A stretch of DNA of 64,000 nucleotides, from the NCBI GenBank assembly GCA_019096065.1, contig JAGUCH010000006.1, forward strand, positions 6,282,001-6,346,000, read 5' to 3'. The stretch is from Paracyclopina nana. Its lineage: Eukaryota > Arthropoda > Copepoda > Cyclopoida > Cyclopettidae. A program made the translations under genes and the position numbers. This document shows, piece by piece, positions 1 through 12,432 of this stretch; position 1 is the first letter of the stretch; each line of letters starts with the position of its first letter. The notes under the pieces are model-generated. The model did no database searches. It saw only the letters and a program-made list of their open reading frames with translations, and was not told the origin of the DNA.

Positions 1-391
1 TTTTGGCCCTAAAATAAGCCGCACTCTCACTTCAAATCTCCATTGTAAATGGAGCAATCATCACTTTCTAAGGCATCCTTTATTTCGCAACACTCATCGA
101 ACCAAAATTATTTGAGCAAAATTATGACTATATTTGAAAACTGCCAACTTATAATAGCTGGAATACAAGTAATTAATATCTAAAAAAGATTTTGAGAACT
201 GACCATATCAAATTTGACAGCCACTAAAAATCGGCATAGAGCCTTCGATCGATCACTTTGTTCCTAGGTCGACATCAACAAATGATAAGTTTCTACGTAC
301 GGGATTGCACAATTTCTAGTTCGGCCTTGAACCAGTCATTTTGCCACCTGACTACCAGTGAACCGGTCCTTGTGCTTTTCAAAAGGTCAAC
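1..391. other. Upstream region of the makorin gene
   Basis: This AT-rich stretch holds no recognisable gene. The last part must contain the promoter and 5' leader of the makorin gene that starts at 392. I see no clear TATA box. Confidence 0.5.
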
Positions 392-1785
392 ATGGCTGCT
401 GCCAAGGCTCCAGAGGTGAAATCGAGTCGAAATGGCTGGCAAAAACAGGTGCTGTGTCGGTAAGCCATCAGAATCTCGGTTTTTCGTGTAGTCCCCTCAT
501 CAACTAAGACATTGCAGATTCTTTGCCAATGGCTCGTGCAGAGTGGGTGACAACTGTCCCTACGGACACAATTTGTCGCTCAGCAACAAGGGAACAATTG
601 CATGCAAATATTTCTCCACTGGCACATGTGCCAACGGGGACAAGTGTCGATTCCGTCACGACGTAGCTCAACAAAGGCCTGCAGTGTCTCAAAAAAAGGC
701 TTCGCTGAATCCAAACGCAGCCCCGTGGTCGCCTCCACCGTCGTGGAGCGAGGCGCCAGAGTTCGTACCCAAATCCAGCCAGCCATTGCCTGAGAAAGGT
801 AGCCTTTTCAAACAGTTTCAAGCTCATGATGATTTCCTGACAGGCATTTCAGAGGAGGAGACAGCAAATGACCAGCAGCCCAAAACGTGGTCACAAGTGG
901 TGAACCCAAACCCCCCGGCCATTGTCACCATTGAAGAAGCAGAATCTCAGCTATGTCCTTTCTTTCTTATGGGAGAATGTCGATATGGCGAAAATTGCGC
1001 TTACTTACATGGAGACACGTGTGACCTGTGCAGCCAACCCAGCCTGCATCCAGAGCACGAGGGCCAACGAAGGCACCACCGAAAATCCTGCCTGGAACAG
1101 CACGAAGCGGACATGGAGCTGGCCTTTGCTGTGGCCAAGTCCAAGGACCGCACTTGTGGTATTTGCATGGAGGTCGTTCTGGACAAAGCCAAAAGTGAGG
1201 CCAGGTTCGGCATCATGCCTAACTGCAACCATTGCTACTGTCTTTCATGCCTCAGAAAGTGGAGGCAGGCCAAAATGTTTGAAAACAAAATAATTAGGTA
1301 AAAAACAGTACTTTATAGCATTGCATCCTATGCTCATTGCTCCTCTTAGAGCTTGTCCGGAGTGCAGGCAAACTTCCAACTACATTTGCCCCTCTCGATT
1401 TTGGGTGGACACGCCCGAGGAAAAGGCCAAACTACTGACTGAATACAGGAGCAATTTGCACAAGAAAGAGTGCAAGTACTTCAACAAAGGCCAGGGAGAC
1501 TGCCCTTTTGGCAACAAGTGCTTCTACAGGCATGTCTCTTCCACCGGGGAAGAGGTGGATGTTGGCCCACCCCATGAGCAATTTCGGCAGAGGAAGTTGC
1601 TCTACGATTACGTGATATCACGTGATTTCTTGGACATAGACAATGTGATGTTCGATATCCTGTCAGATTCAGATGACTCAGAATTTGGTGTCTACTACAC
1701 AATGCCCAATGGGAACAACGGAGGAGTGTACTCGTCCATTTCAGATTTCCTCTCAAATGAAGCCGCCGACAATGATGATGCATGA
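392..1785 (+). CDS. MKRN: Makorin-type E3 ubiquitin ligase (three exons)
   Basis: Exons 392-459, 518-1297 and 1350-1785 join to 427 aa without a stop. The introns are 58 and 52 bp and GT-AG. Makorins are RNA-binding RING ubiquitin ligases. The domain order matches the family: two C3H zinc fingers at about residues 22-41 and 49-70, a third at about 165-185, the makorin Cys/His linker (CDLC...HPEHEGQRRHH), a C3HC4 RING at about 235-288 (CGIC...CNHCYC...CPEC), and a fourth C3H finger at 324-343. The tail is acidic. The ATG at 392 is chosen because exon 1 supplies the first Cys of finger 1, and the splice falls inside that finger. The gene converges on RAD17, with 105 bp between the stop codons, and an ATTAAA follows at about 1862. 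MKRN1 and MKRN2 subtypes were not separated. Confidence 0.93.
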
Positions 1786-1890
1786 ATCCAGATTCAGTTC
1801 GCTTTCTCTTCTGTGCTGATCACCAAAATTGAGTTCACTCTTATTATTTCTCTCATAGTCGATTAAAATTGTTCGCACTTTTGAAAATTA

Positions 1891-3782
1891 TCACTCAACA
1901 TCATCATCGATTATCAAAAAGTCCAATTCATCATCATTGCTATTGGCAACAACATCACAGTCCATGTTTTCACTGGCAGTGTCAGGCAGTAGACTGACAT
2001 TGACCTTCTTTATGGGCATGCCCTTGATTTTGCAGGCTTCAATGATGCCATTTCTATGGCCTGGCGGCAAGCTTTCAGAGAAGTATTCAGCATGGAAGGG
2101 AGCCAACGATGACGCTATCTCCTCGTTCGAAATGCTCATGGACTTGCGGAAGTAGCCAGACATCAGATCGGCACGTTGTCGCTGAGACTTCACCACGCCA
2201 TACCAGTCTGGCTTGTGAAAAGTGCGAATGCCAGAAAACTTTCTGGCTCTGTCAACGTTGTTGAAACAAATGCCACGGATCGTCACCTGTCCACCATAAT
2301 CTGTCAACGACACTTTGCCAGTGTGCTAAAAGATATTGCAAATACTTCCTGCTATAAATAGATAATGTGGCTTACGGTCCATTCGTTGAAAAAGGGGTCT
2401 GACAAGCTGACTGCCTCTGCAGCTCGGGACAAGTCCTTGATGCTGGAGAAAAAGTCTCCATAGCTCTGGTGGAGGAAAGCCACAAAGCCCTCAGTTGATA
2501 TGGGAATGTTGTGGAGAAGTTCATCCGGATCAATGACAAGTTGGTTTCTACCCAGGTTTTTCAGGTGGGCTGGCATCAAGGCAGCAGATTCAGGTTCCTC
2601 AATTCGTTTGCAGTAGAGGACCTTTCCAATGGCGTGAAACAAATCCAAGTTGAAGTCTTTGCCTCCTATCACAGGTAGAATTTCAGTCTTTTTCGTGGCT
2701 GGTCTTTTTCTCTTTTTGCTGGCAGATGAGGATCCTGACGAAGAATTCACTGATGCCAAGCTAGAGTTGCTCTCAAAAAGGCCAGCAAATGTTCCCCGGC
2801 ATCCTAGAATTACTGTTCAGAAATGATAAACTTTTTAATGGTGCTATTACCATTTCTGCAGGTAAACTGTAATGCGTTGATGGCAGCTCGAATGTCGCCA
2901 TTTGTGCTGGCTGCTAGTGAATTTAACATAGTCTTGTCAGGCATGGGTAAAATTTTGATCTTGCCACTCTCAATTTGTAAAATGGTTTGCAGTGCTTTAG
3001 TCAATAAAGTCGGAGCGGAAGCATTGAAGCCAATCTGGCAAATGCCAAGCTCTTGAATGACATCAGGAGGGAAGAGGAGTCGGCTGATGACATCATCCCT
3101 ACTGTTGGAGCTTTCACTCTGGATGAAAATTAAAGGGAACGCTCGCCTGTAGCATCTCAAAATATTCTGGAACTCTGGCGAGTTTTTGAAGGCAAATGGC
3201 GGCAATTCTTCAATTAGAATGACTTTCGAGCCATTTCCGCCTAATACTGAATATCGGTTGGCTCTCAGCATGAAATTCTTGAAGTGTGAGGTTTGACTGA
3301 CGTAGGGCACGGAATCACCGAAAGGGGAGAAGTTGTCGCCGCAGTCAAAAGTGACATTCTCATTCGGATTGGCCCATTCTTGCACATGGAAATTCATCTC
3401 CTTGGCCAAAGCTTGAATTGTGGCAGTTTTCCCACAACCTGACGGCCCAGTTATCAGGAGAATTCCAGGGGATTTGGAAGCCAAATTGGCCCTCAGCCAG
3501 TGTCTCACCTCTTCAACTTTTTTGACATTGACAGCCAAATCCGAGGCCGACCTAGGAGCGTGAATTTCACTCCAGATTCCACTATTGTTCTTGCCTGTGA
3601 GGATTCTTGTAGATGGCTTACCAACAACTTTTGGAGGCAAAGGTTTGGCAAACTTGAAATCGGAGCTGAAATCATCGTCGAAATCGGCATCGACCCAACA
3701 GCTCTAAAAACAATTTATTTAATTTGAACATTCATGCGACCAACTAAGAAAAGACAGGTTTGCTTACATTTGCCTTCTTCAT
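1891..3782 (-). CDS. RAD17: RAD17 checkpoint clamp loader (four exons)
   Basis: Minus-strand exons 3782-3768, 3703-2814, 2760-2376 and 2325-1891 give 574 aa. The introns (64, 53 and 50 bp) are all GT-AG. RAD17 replaces RFC1 in the complex that loads the 9-1-1 clamp on damaged DNA. Visible features are the P-loop GPSGCGKT at residues 91-98, a Walker B VILIEE at 166-171, the AAA+ lid motif NGDIRAAINALQF, the RAD17-specific GKDFNLDLFHAIGKVLYCKR, and an acidic Asp/Glu C-terminus like that of vertebrate RAD17, which also ends acidic. Exon 1 codes only five residues (MKKAN). That start is set by a good GTAAGC donor and an in-frame junction. At 574 aa it is shorter than human RAD17 (about 680), mostly in the C-terminal third. 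It diverges from the kinase gene at 4479. Confidence 0.9.
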
Positions 3783-4478
3783 CGCTTCCGAATTATTATT
3801 TTTTATTTTTTTGCAGGCTATTTTGAATTCATTTAATAGCGGGATCGAAATGTACCTCGCTATGGAATTCAGATAACATGTATTCGTGAACACAAGCAAT
3901 GCTTGGTGAATACTCGAATCAAATTCCGTGAAACAGTTATTAAACAGTCATTTCGGCATATTTTCAAATTTTCAGCACCACTTCCTCGGACGTTTTAAGA
4001 AATAATGCAAAATTTTCAAAGCAGATATACCTCAAAAATAATGTGTCGACCTCAACCTTGTTTTGAAATGCATGAGCCGAGCAGTGTATGTTTAGGTAAA
4101 ACGATTTGAATCATCATTGAGAACCATTTTCGAAATATCATAGAGATAGAATTTGATTTTGAGGAAAAAACCATTGACTTTATTTATTCGGCATATATTT
4201 TGACGAAAAACAAAATTATGCAACAAAGATCAACTCAAAACCTTTAAAGAATGAAGGTCGAGGTCAATTCGATCCAGTGACTCAAGTGTCAATGGATTCC
4301 CCTAAAATTCATCCTTTCTGCAGCTTGTTAGTCGTTCCTGAGCAGTGAGTGAAGAGAGGCGCCACCGAAGTATCTGTGCGATGCGTTTTTCTGTTTAGAA
4401 AATAGCCCGTTTCTTCCCATTCAACGAGCTTTCCCATTCCGAGGAAGAATCTTCAACCCTTATCCGTGCTTGCCCAAA
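3783..4478. other. Divergent intergenic region between RAD17 and PHKG
   Basis: About 700 bp of AT-rich sequence with no ORF of interest. It must hold both divergent promoters and the 5' leader of the kinase gene. I see no convincing TATA box or repeat. Confidence 0.5.
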
Positions 4479-6518
4479 ATGGTGGCCTCTGGCATGGGTC
4501 ACGGAGATGACAGTGACTTCGAGCAAGCCTTCAACGTGGATGCCACCCAAGCCTTCAGGGATAAGTACGAGGGTTTGCTGCCCAACACGTAATGCATGTT
4601 TTGTTAGTCTAACACTCGCCTTGACCTTGCCTCACGTGACAAGTACGCATTTAGCAATTCCGTATGTGACACTGCATCGATGTAATAATGTACGCATTTT
4701 GCATGCTCCTTTTTTTTAACCCCGTGAATTTGTGGTGGTTTGTTCCTTATGTTCAGAATTATTTCGAAGTGCTGCTTGGAGAAACCTGATCTTAGTAATG
4801 GGAGTCTTTTGCTCTTTTCCTGATGTTCATGCATATTTCTTTCTACATGAAATCTAATGGGTGATTTTGCTCAGGTACGAAATCAAGGCGAGAATTGGTA
4901 AGGGCTTGTCGTCGACCGTGTACCAGGCCCTCGACAAGACTGATGGCAGCCTCAAGGCTGTCAAGGTGATGGACATCACTGAGAACCACATCAACGCTGA
5001 TGGCATGAACATCATCCAGCAAGTCCACGAGGAGATCCGACTGCTCAAGCTGGTCGCCGGTCATCGCTACATCATCGAATTGCTCGACGTGTACGAGTCC
5101 CAATGCTACGTGTTCCTCGTCTTCAAAATGCTCGAGAACGACCTCTTTGAGCACTTGAGCCAGAACGTGTCTTTGTCAGAGAAACGCTGCAGGGCGATTA
5201 TGAAGCAGATCTTTGAGGCTGTGCACTACTGTCATAAGGTGAATAGTTTGGAGGGCGGAGTCGAAAATCTTAATCCCCTTCCGTCTTGCGTCGGTCGGTC
5301 CTTTTCATGATCATTGTGGTGGAGCTCTATGGGATTTTAATGAGAATTCTTCCTTAGCAACAAGGATTTGGCCCATGATGCACTTCCCCTAATTTTTCCA
5401 AATCGATTGCGAAAATGCATTTTTAGGACACATTGTTTTTTTCAGAAAAAAATAATCCATAGGGATATCAAACCCGAGAATATTCTACTTGACGAGAACC
5501 TCAACGTACAACTGACGGACTTTGGCCTAGCCAAGGAAATGACGAAGAAGCAGCGGTTGTTCGATTGCGTGGGCACTCCAGGGTACTTGGCTCCAGAGGT
5601 TCTGGAGGCCGGCATGTGCGCTGACAACTCGTGCCTTGGTTACAGCTTCGAGGTCGATGCTTGGGCATGTGGAGTCGTCATGTATACATTGCTTGTTGGT
5701 ATGATACCCTCAGGTCCGGCGTTGAGCAAATAATCATCAAGGCTGGTTTTTTTTCAACAGGTACTCCACCCTTTTGGCATCGAGACCAGCTGAAAATGAT
5801 CCGGTTGATCATGACAGCCAAGTTCAGCATGGATGGGCCAGCATGGTCGGCAATCACGTCCGAGACCAAGGATCTCATCAGGAAGCTCTTGGTGGTGGAT
5901 CCGCGCAAAAGGCTGACCATCGAGCAAGCACTGCAGCACGAGGTATTTCACGCACAACGCTACACCAGGGTGGGCGGTGAGCTGCTGTGCATCGTCCACG
6001 AGGAGGACGATGAAGAGCTTGCCAACGTGAATGATGTGAAGCCTGTGGAGGAGACCCGCAGAACCCAGTCGCACAACTCGCCCACACACGTGCCTACCAT
6101 CAACATTGTCGGGCCTGTCGTCAGTGCCAAGAGGCTGGTGAGGAGGAGAACCTCTACCAAGGTCGTGGCCGAGGCCAAATTCGATGCCCGGAGGATGTTC
6201 CGGACAGCCATCTATTGTGTCAGATCACTCGTGCGCATTTTACGGATCAAGGTCACTGTGGCCTTGTTGGACATCAAAATGACGCGGGTGGATCCATATG
6301 GGGTGAAGCAATATCGGCGCACCATCGATCGCGATGCGTTCAACTTGTACGCGCACTGGATCAAGAAGGATCAGGGCCAGGACCGAGCTGCCTTCTTCCA
6401 GAGCAAGCCCAAGTGCGACATCGTGAGGAGGAAGAAGAAGTCGAAAGACAACACCAACAACCTCCTCGACGTGAACTCCACGGCTGGATGTGTAACTATG
6501 GCAGGGCAAGAGGCTTGA
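4479..6518 (+). CDS. PHKG: Phosphorylase kinase catalytic gamma subunit (four exons)
   Basis: Exons 4479-4588, 4875-5238, 5446-5698 and 5761-6518 join to 494 aa. The protein is a Ser/Thr kinase that activates glycogen phosphorylase and normally sits in a complex with alpha, beta and calmodulin subunits. Kinase motifs are complete: glycine loop GKGLSSTV at 45-52, Lys67, HRDIKPEN with catalytic Asp165, DFG at 183-185, and GTPGYLAPE. After the kinase domain comes a basic region ending in a block (RVDPYGVKQYRRTIDRDAFN, HWIKK.Q..RAAFF) that aligns with the calmodulin-binding tail of PHKG1 and PHKG2. This tail is what distinguishes it from CaM kinases. It is longer than the human subunits (about 390-405 aa), mainly through an acidic linker of about 60 residues and extra N- and C-terminal residues. 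The ATG at 4479 has a good context (AAAATGG). Confidence 0.92.
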
Positions 6519-6750
6519 AATATGGATGACTCTAAATAGTATTGCTCCTCTGGGTCCAACTGATTTGAAAAGCCTGTAGAGAAGTGGGCTTCACTCGTTA
6601 TGAAGAAGCTAATTACATGACTATTTGATGTAATGTTACACCCATCTTTCGCTTCCTCATATAATACAGAGTATAATTTAAAGTAGTTTAAAGTCATTTT
6701 GGTAGTTGAAATGTTTAATGATGAAGTACACAAAAGTAGGGGTATCTTTT

Positions 6751-7987
6751 TTAAGAAGTAGGAGCAGCTTCTTCCTTCTCTGTCGATTCGGGTTCCATGT
6801 CAGGAGTTTGGGCCTCAGCCTCTATGTTAGGCTCAGAGGCTGCCAATGCGTCCGCGGAGGAGCTGTTCACCTCACTCTCCTCGTCTTCAAGATCTTTTTC
6901 GTCTTCCCTGACTTTTTTGGCTGGGGGCTCATCGACTTTTTCTGGGGTCGTTTCAACCTCTGCGGAGGTCGCAGCTTCGTTCGAGGCCTCAACCTCATTG
7001 TCTTCTGCCACCGTCGTCGACGATGATGACGTGGGCTCATTGAGTCTAGTTTCTATTTCCATGTCGACACTTTGCTCTGCCTCTACCACCTCCTTTTTGC
7101 AATCATCAATGGTGGCGGTAGCGGAAGTGGTCGGAGTTGTGGCAGCCTCAGAGATCATCTCATCCTCAACAGACTTGTTGGAAGCGATTTCAGGCATCTC
7201 CGCATCCAATTCGTCATCAATACTGTCAGATGTGGACAGGTCCTCGTTTTTGTGACCATTATTGTCTTCAACTTTGGCCTCATCTGAACTTTTTTCATTG
7301 AGGTTGCCATTAGAGCCTTGGTGGTCCCCATTGATCAAGAAACTGCTTCTGAAAATTTTGACAAGTTAGAAATGTCTTACTAGAAAAAAATTGCGCCGCC
7401 CTAGATCGGCACATGTTAAAGGAATAATAATGCTATCCCCATTGTAAAGCGCCAAAAAGTAGGTGACCTTAACATTGTCAACAGCGATTTGAGTACCTGT
7501 TGGAGTTCGTGTCATTGTTGTTGTTGGCTCTGGCTTCTACTGTGGACACAATGAGCATGTTTTTCTCTAGAGCTCGCATAAACTTATCAGTCCTTTGGTA
7601 ATGCCTTCTCGGCGCGGTGAGCAGTTCCGCCAACCTCTGCACAGTGAAAGGGATGCCAGCAAAGGCATCCAGCTGCTCAAACACTTTGTTGCGAATCGCA
7701 GCGAAGTTGAACACATCCACGTTGGGGACCGGAGGGATCTCCTCGGGCTGAGAGATGGACGAGAAGTCCACGATGACATTCTCGAGCTTGGCTCGGAACA
7801 GAGGCTTGATTTTCGCCCACGAGAAGTTCACGTTGCCATTTTGGGCCACAAACACCAGGTAGCGTTCAAGGAGGTTGGGAATATTTGTTGTGGGGCTCTT
7901 TTCGAACCGGTTGAGCTCAAGCTGGACTTCCTCGAGGTCATCGGATGTGAGTGGAGGCTGCAAAGACTCGGACTTGTCCATGATCAT
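6751..7987 (-). CDS. PPP4R2: Protein phosphatase 4 regulatory subunit 2 (two exons)
   Basis: Minus-strand exons 7987-7497 and 7348-6751 give 362 aa, with a 148-bp GT-AG intron. PPP4R2 targets the PP4 catalytic subunit, together with PPP4R3, to nuclear substrates including DNA-repair factors. The N-terminal ~155 residues align with the family core, including GIPFTVQRLAELLTAPRRHY and TDKFMRALEKNMLIVS. The rest is a low-complexity, strongly acidic Ser/Glu/Ala-rich tail, as in other PPP4R2 proteins. Two in-frame start codons lie two codons apart at 7987 and 7981, and I cannot choose between them. The gene converges on PHKG, with 232 bp between the stops. Confidence 0.9.
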
Positions 7988-8093
7988 TCAGCCTGCAAAA
8001 AGAAGAGCAGAGGGTGTCCTTATTTGTCATACTTAATATACAGGTGTATTTCAGGTGGAGGATGATTCAATTGAGTTTATTCATCAAAAATGC

Positions 8094-9222
8094 TTAGACC
8101 ATTTCAGCGTGCATCGCACGAGCCTGAGCCCGTACGCGTTTCTCGTATTCAGCTCGGTTTTGACAATAGCATGTGTAAGCCTCCGCTTGAGCAGGATCTT
8201 TGATGTTGGGATCGTTGAGCAGGTCCTGAAATAATGATTATCTTATTATCTGTGTTTTCACTGATAACAGCATAGGTATTTCAGCCGAGACAAAAAGTCG
8301 CGATTTTTCTGTTGATATCATGCCAAACTAGAATGAACCCAGTTAAAAGAACTGTTACAGCAGTCAACATGTTAGACTTGAAATGTGTCTAATTATTTTA
8401 TAACGTGCTCTAACATATGCCACATTTACTGCCATCTCTCTTCATTGGCCTGGTAGAGTACTTTCCCCAAACTCTCCAAAAGTTACACATATTCTGAAAG
8501 CTTATTTTATGGGGAAAATTCAGGCCTATAGCTACCCATAACATAAAATTTTGAAAAACGTGTAGCTTAGTACCAAAATTGAGTGATCTCACTTTTTTAA
8601 TTTCATAAGCAAGTTGCTAGGTTGACCAGGTTATGGGAAGCGACTTAAAAAGTACATTTGAACAAACCCTAGGGACATAAGCTTTCATAAAATGTATACG
8701 TTTAGGAGTGGTTGACTAAGTCTTGGTTAGGTTTTCTCTCAAGCGAAGTGTCTCGTTTACCGGCTGTGCCATTGAAAAGAGAAAGTATGGAACAACAAAT
8801 TTCCGCTCTTACTTTAAATATCGCATAGGGAGCAAAATTTGAGTTGTGAACAATACAAGAAGTTTCCTCACCTGAATGCCAAGCAAGATCTGCTTTATGG
8901 TGATGGCTGGCCGCCAATCTTTTTCCTCGTCGAGGAGAGACAAGCACACGGTGCCCGAGGGGTAGACGTTGGGGTGGAACAAAGGCGGGACGAACTTGAC
9001 TTTGGGCGGGGTGCTCGGGTAGTCGTCCTTGAAGATCATTTGTCCGCGGTAAAGGCCGCCGTCCCACGGAGTGTTCTTCTTGCCCGGAATGCCGTACTCC
9101 CAAAGCATCAAATTCAGCGTTCCGTCCGTATTTTTCATGGGCCGAGCGATGAAGCCGAACGGATGGTCTTTTCGCCAGGCTTTGCGCTCCTCAGAAAGTC
9201 GAGCTTGAGCGATACCACTCAT
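8094..9222 (-). CDS. UBC9: SUMO-conjugating enzyme UBC9 (two exons)
   Basis: Minus-strand exons 9222-8872 and 8225-8094 give 160 aa, close to the 158 of human UBE2I. UBC9 is the single E2 that passes SUMO to substrates. The sequence follows the family almost throughout: [20 protein letters not shown] at the start, the [15 protein letters not shown] block with the catalytic Cys, and [16 protein letters not shown] just before the intron. The 646-bp intron is long for this gene-dense part and holds no other gene. An AATAAA on the minus strand lies at 8081-8076, 13 nt past the stop. Confidence 0.96.
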
Positions 9223-10143
9223 ATTTTTTTCTCTCAATTCAAAGCGATTTTTCGGCAATTTTTTTTTGAATGGCAATGTTCGGAAAGTAACCCGGTGAGG
9301 GCTACTCAACTTAAAATACGTGACTAAAACCGTTTTTATGAGAAACGTGACACGGCTACGCATTGAAAAAGCTGTCAAAATGTCCAAAAATGCCTTTTGA
9401 GACTTTGATTATAGGCTTTTGCTTGTTTTTATCGATTAAGTGACACTCGGGTTTTGCCTTAAATAACTTTTACGAGTGCGAATTTAGCCGTGCGTCGCCC
9501 GCGGCCTCAGTTCGGTTTGTGACGCAAATTTAGGGGCGAGCAAACAAATTCTCTATCATGAATTTATGAAGACTAACCAGTTCTTCAATTCTTTTTTAAT
9601 CACGATTTCACCATGAAAAACAATTGATAAGTTAAGCAAGGAAAAACTGCTTTAAGAGTTTTAAAAGGAAACTGAACAACTGGTGAATATTGCAGCTCCA
9701 CTTGCCCGCTAGTTAATTTAGGTTCTATAGAAGTGTTCTAAGCGTCAAGTGCGTGCAGTTGAAAACACTTTGGGAGTGAAAGCTTACTACGTTCGTCAGC
9801 TTGCTTTATCTTTTTAAGGCAGGCCAACAATCATGTCATTTTTTCTTAGATAAAAAATACAAATAAAGTTGGAGTCCACGAGCAATTTAATCAAATATAG
9901 ATATTTTCTGGCAACAGAATGTGGTAAGGCAGTCGCAATTCAAAGCTGTGCATGTTTACTCTAATTTTTGCGACGATGAGCGGTTTGCTCGACTTCGAAT
10001 ACGATCCGAAGTTCATCAACAAAACTCACATTAGTAGCAGAAAAGAAGAAAGTTGACAAGAAAAATTTTTAATTCCACCTACGCTCTTTACATTACTACT
10101 ATGCTTTTGTTCTTGTAACGCAACGCCCAAATCTTCCGTTAAA
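9223..10143. other. Divergent intergenic region between UBC9 and the REPS-like gene
   Basis: About 920 bp. It should hold the UBC9 and REPS-like promoters. A GC-richer patch at about 9475-9535 may be the UBC9 promoter core. No further gene or repeat is visible. Confidence 0.45.
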
Positions 10144-11840
10144 ATGTCGATGGTCATTAACGAAGGTAAACAAGCGATGTTTTTCAAGCTTTCACAGACG
10201 TAATTTCGTCATCATCACAGGTGTGGCCAAAGCAGACTTGGAGAAAACGGCCTCAACTTCGGCCTTCACGCGTGTGTCTCAGCAAAGTGTGGGGGTCATC
10301 CCCATCACGACGTCCTTGAACAATCGTGACGAAATCACGCCAACGCCGGCCTCGTCCACCGGTTCAGAGTCGCCCCCCACGCTCAGACGGCCACCCTTCG
10401 AGGCCGACGAGGCCGATGACGATGACGCGGACACCGACGCTAATGCTGACGCATTTGCCTGGCCAACGCATAATTCGTATGACGAACAGCGTCAGTTGTT
10501 GGGCACCGAAGAAGAGTCTTCTGACCATGCTACGTCCGAGGAAGAGGAGCTCATGATGGAGGACTACAAATCCTCGCCCAAACTGCTCTCCTCGTCGGCA
10601 GCCTCCAACTCGGCTGGCAAGCGGTCGGTGTGGAGCATCACACGTGAGCAAATCAACTACTACACCACGCAGTTCTTCTGCCTGCAATCCGACCCGCACG
10701 GGGTCATCCCGGGTGCAGAGGCCAAAGAGTTTTTCGAGCGTTCCAAGCTTCCCATCAATGATTTGCGAAAGATCTGGCAGCTCAGTGATGTGTCACAGGT
10801 AGCAATCATTGATACTCTTTGAACATCTATCACTATCCTCCCATTTACAGGATGGTTGCCTGAGTCTCGAAGAGTTCCTCACGGCCATGCACTTGGTCGT
10901 GCTCAAACGCAACGATATTGACCTTCCGGAGAGCCTGCCACCCGTGCTCAGGCCCACCTATTTGAGACAGAGGCTGTCAAAGGCCAACAAAAAAGTGGTC
11001 CTAAAGCCGACGTTGCCCAACCACCACAACAAGGACCTGTATGTAAATGATGACCCCGAGACGGCCTCCAATGCAGATGAGAGGCTGCTCAGCAATGACG
11101 ACGAGGCCGATGCCAAGTCGAGCAAGACGGACAAGAACAATGACAGCGTGGTATCATCCCCAGGCCGTCCTCAGCCAGTCAACTTTGATTTCCACAGGCA
11201 AGACGCCCTGAGGAGGGATCCCACCATTGTGCAGCCCGTGGCCGTCAGGCTGAGCCCAGACTCGCCAGTTCTCCAGTCGTCCGACCTGGACGAGGACGAG
11301 GAGCCCATCATGCGTAGGAAGATGTCACGCGGTGAGGTGGGCTATGAGAAGCTTTGGAACGCTGGCATCGTTGATGATCCTGATGAAGATGACGAAGAAG
11401 GGTATGCCCTCTTCATTAGTTCCTAGTTTGGTACTATGAATTATTCTCTTTGTAGTGATATTGCCCCTGAGGCCGGACCAGTCAGCCTCCCTGCCTCGAG
11501 GCTAAAAATCGAGGCTTCCCCGCCCCCACCTCCGCCCAGAGGCTCGTCGACTTCAACGACCATAAGGCCAGGCCATGCACGCAGCAGCTCGCTCGACCTC
11601 AACAACCTGAGTGGCGGCCTCCGACCTCCGTTACCGCCCCCACGTGTTCCAGGCTCGAGTGGCCGTGGGAGCGGGCGGGATTGCCGAGCTTTACATTGCA
11701 AAATCCAAGAGTATCGCGAGAAGAATAGCGTGGTCGCGCGCACCATCAATGAACTGCACCAAGAAGTGTCTGACGCACTGGAAGAGAGAATTGCATTAGA
11801 ATATCAACTGGAGCAGCTGAAGTCATTCGGAGATGAATAA
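10144..11840 (+). CDS. REPS1/REPS2-like EH-domain protein (four exons)
   Basis: Exons 10144-10165, 10221-10798, 10851-11401 and 11456-11840 join to 511 aa. REPS proteins link RalBP1 and Ral signalling to endocytosis. One EH domain lies at about residues 140-232: W.IT.EQ..YY...F, the L..IWQLSDVSQDG calcium-loop motif and LSLEEFLTAMHLV. Acidic and Ser-rich segments flank it. A Pro-rich segment (SPPPPPPRG, PPLPPPR) suits SH3 partners, and the last ~55 residues form a coiled coil, the part that binds RalBP1 in REPS1. It is shorter than human REPS1 and lacks a second EH domain. The seven-residue first exon rests on a good donor and an in-frame join. AATAAA is at 11960-11965. Confidence 0.85.
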
Positions 11841-12432
11841 TTATTCCTACAGTGATGATGGTTTTCAAAATTACTAAGCTACTAATAATGCATGATGTTA
11901 TTTTTTCCGCCGAAGCCGCCATATTATGTTAGAAGAATATACCATAGTGTATTTGCATAAATAAATGTGATCAAAGCCCACAAACTAATTTTTCAGCCTC
12001 GTTTTAATTTAACCTGAAGAGATTTCGTGCACTCTTCGGGCTCCTTGGAGAAGTCCATTCCATTACATAAATTTTGACTAGATTTTTTTTTGATTGAGCC
12101 ATTGGTCGTCACATTTTATACGTAACTAAAAATGGTCTAGCGTTAATATGAAACCGATATAGCCTTTGTACCTTACAAGCATCATACGTAAAAATTGTTG
12201 CCTTCTTTGGTCAGCCTGATATTACAATTTTTCTTATTTAAAGAAACTGACAGGAGTGTGCTACAGAATTGCTGAATTTTTTTAAAAAATCAATCATTTC
12301 GATATGATACCATAGGTAAATTTTGACAACGAGGTTGAGTGATTTTCGCGAAGCACAAATGTTCCGCGATGTTCAACAACAACAACAACAAAGTGAACAA
12401 ACCAAGAAAAAAATTTCGGAAATGACGTGAGA
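11841..12432. other. Intergenic region with REPS 3' end and BTB gene leader
   Basis: It holds the 3' UTR of the REPS-like gene, then AT-rich sequence. A short CAA run sits at 12373-12391. An upstream ATG at 12422 opens a two-codon ORF (ATG ACG TGA) just before the BTB gene start. Confidence 0.45.

Noticed and set aside
8839-9327. 162-codon plus-strand ORF over UBC9
   Set aside because: It is the reverse shadow of the highly conserved UBC9 exon 1.
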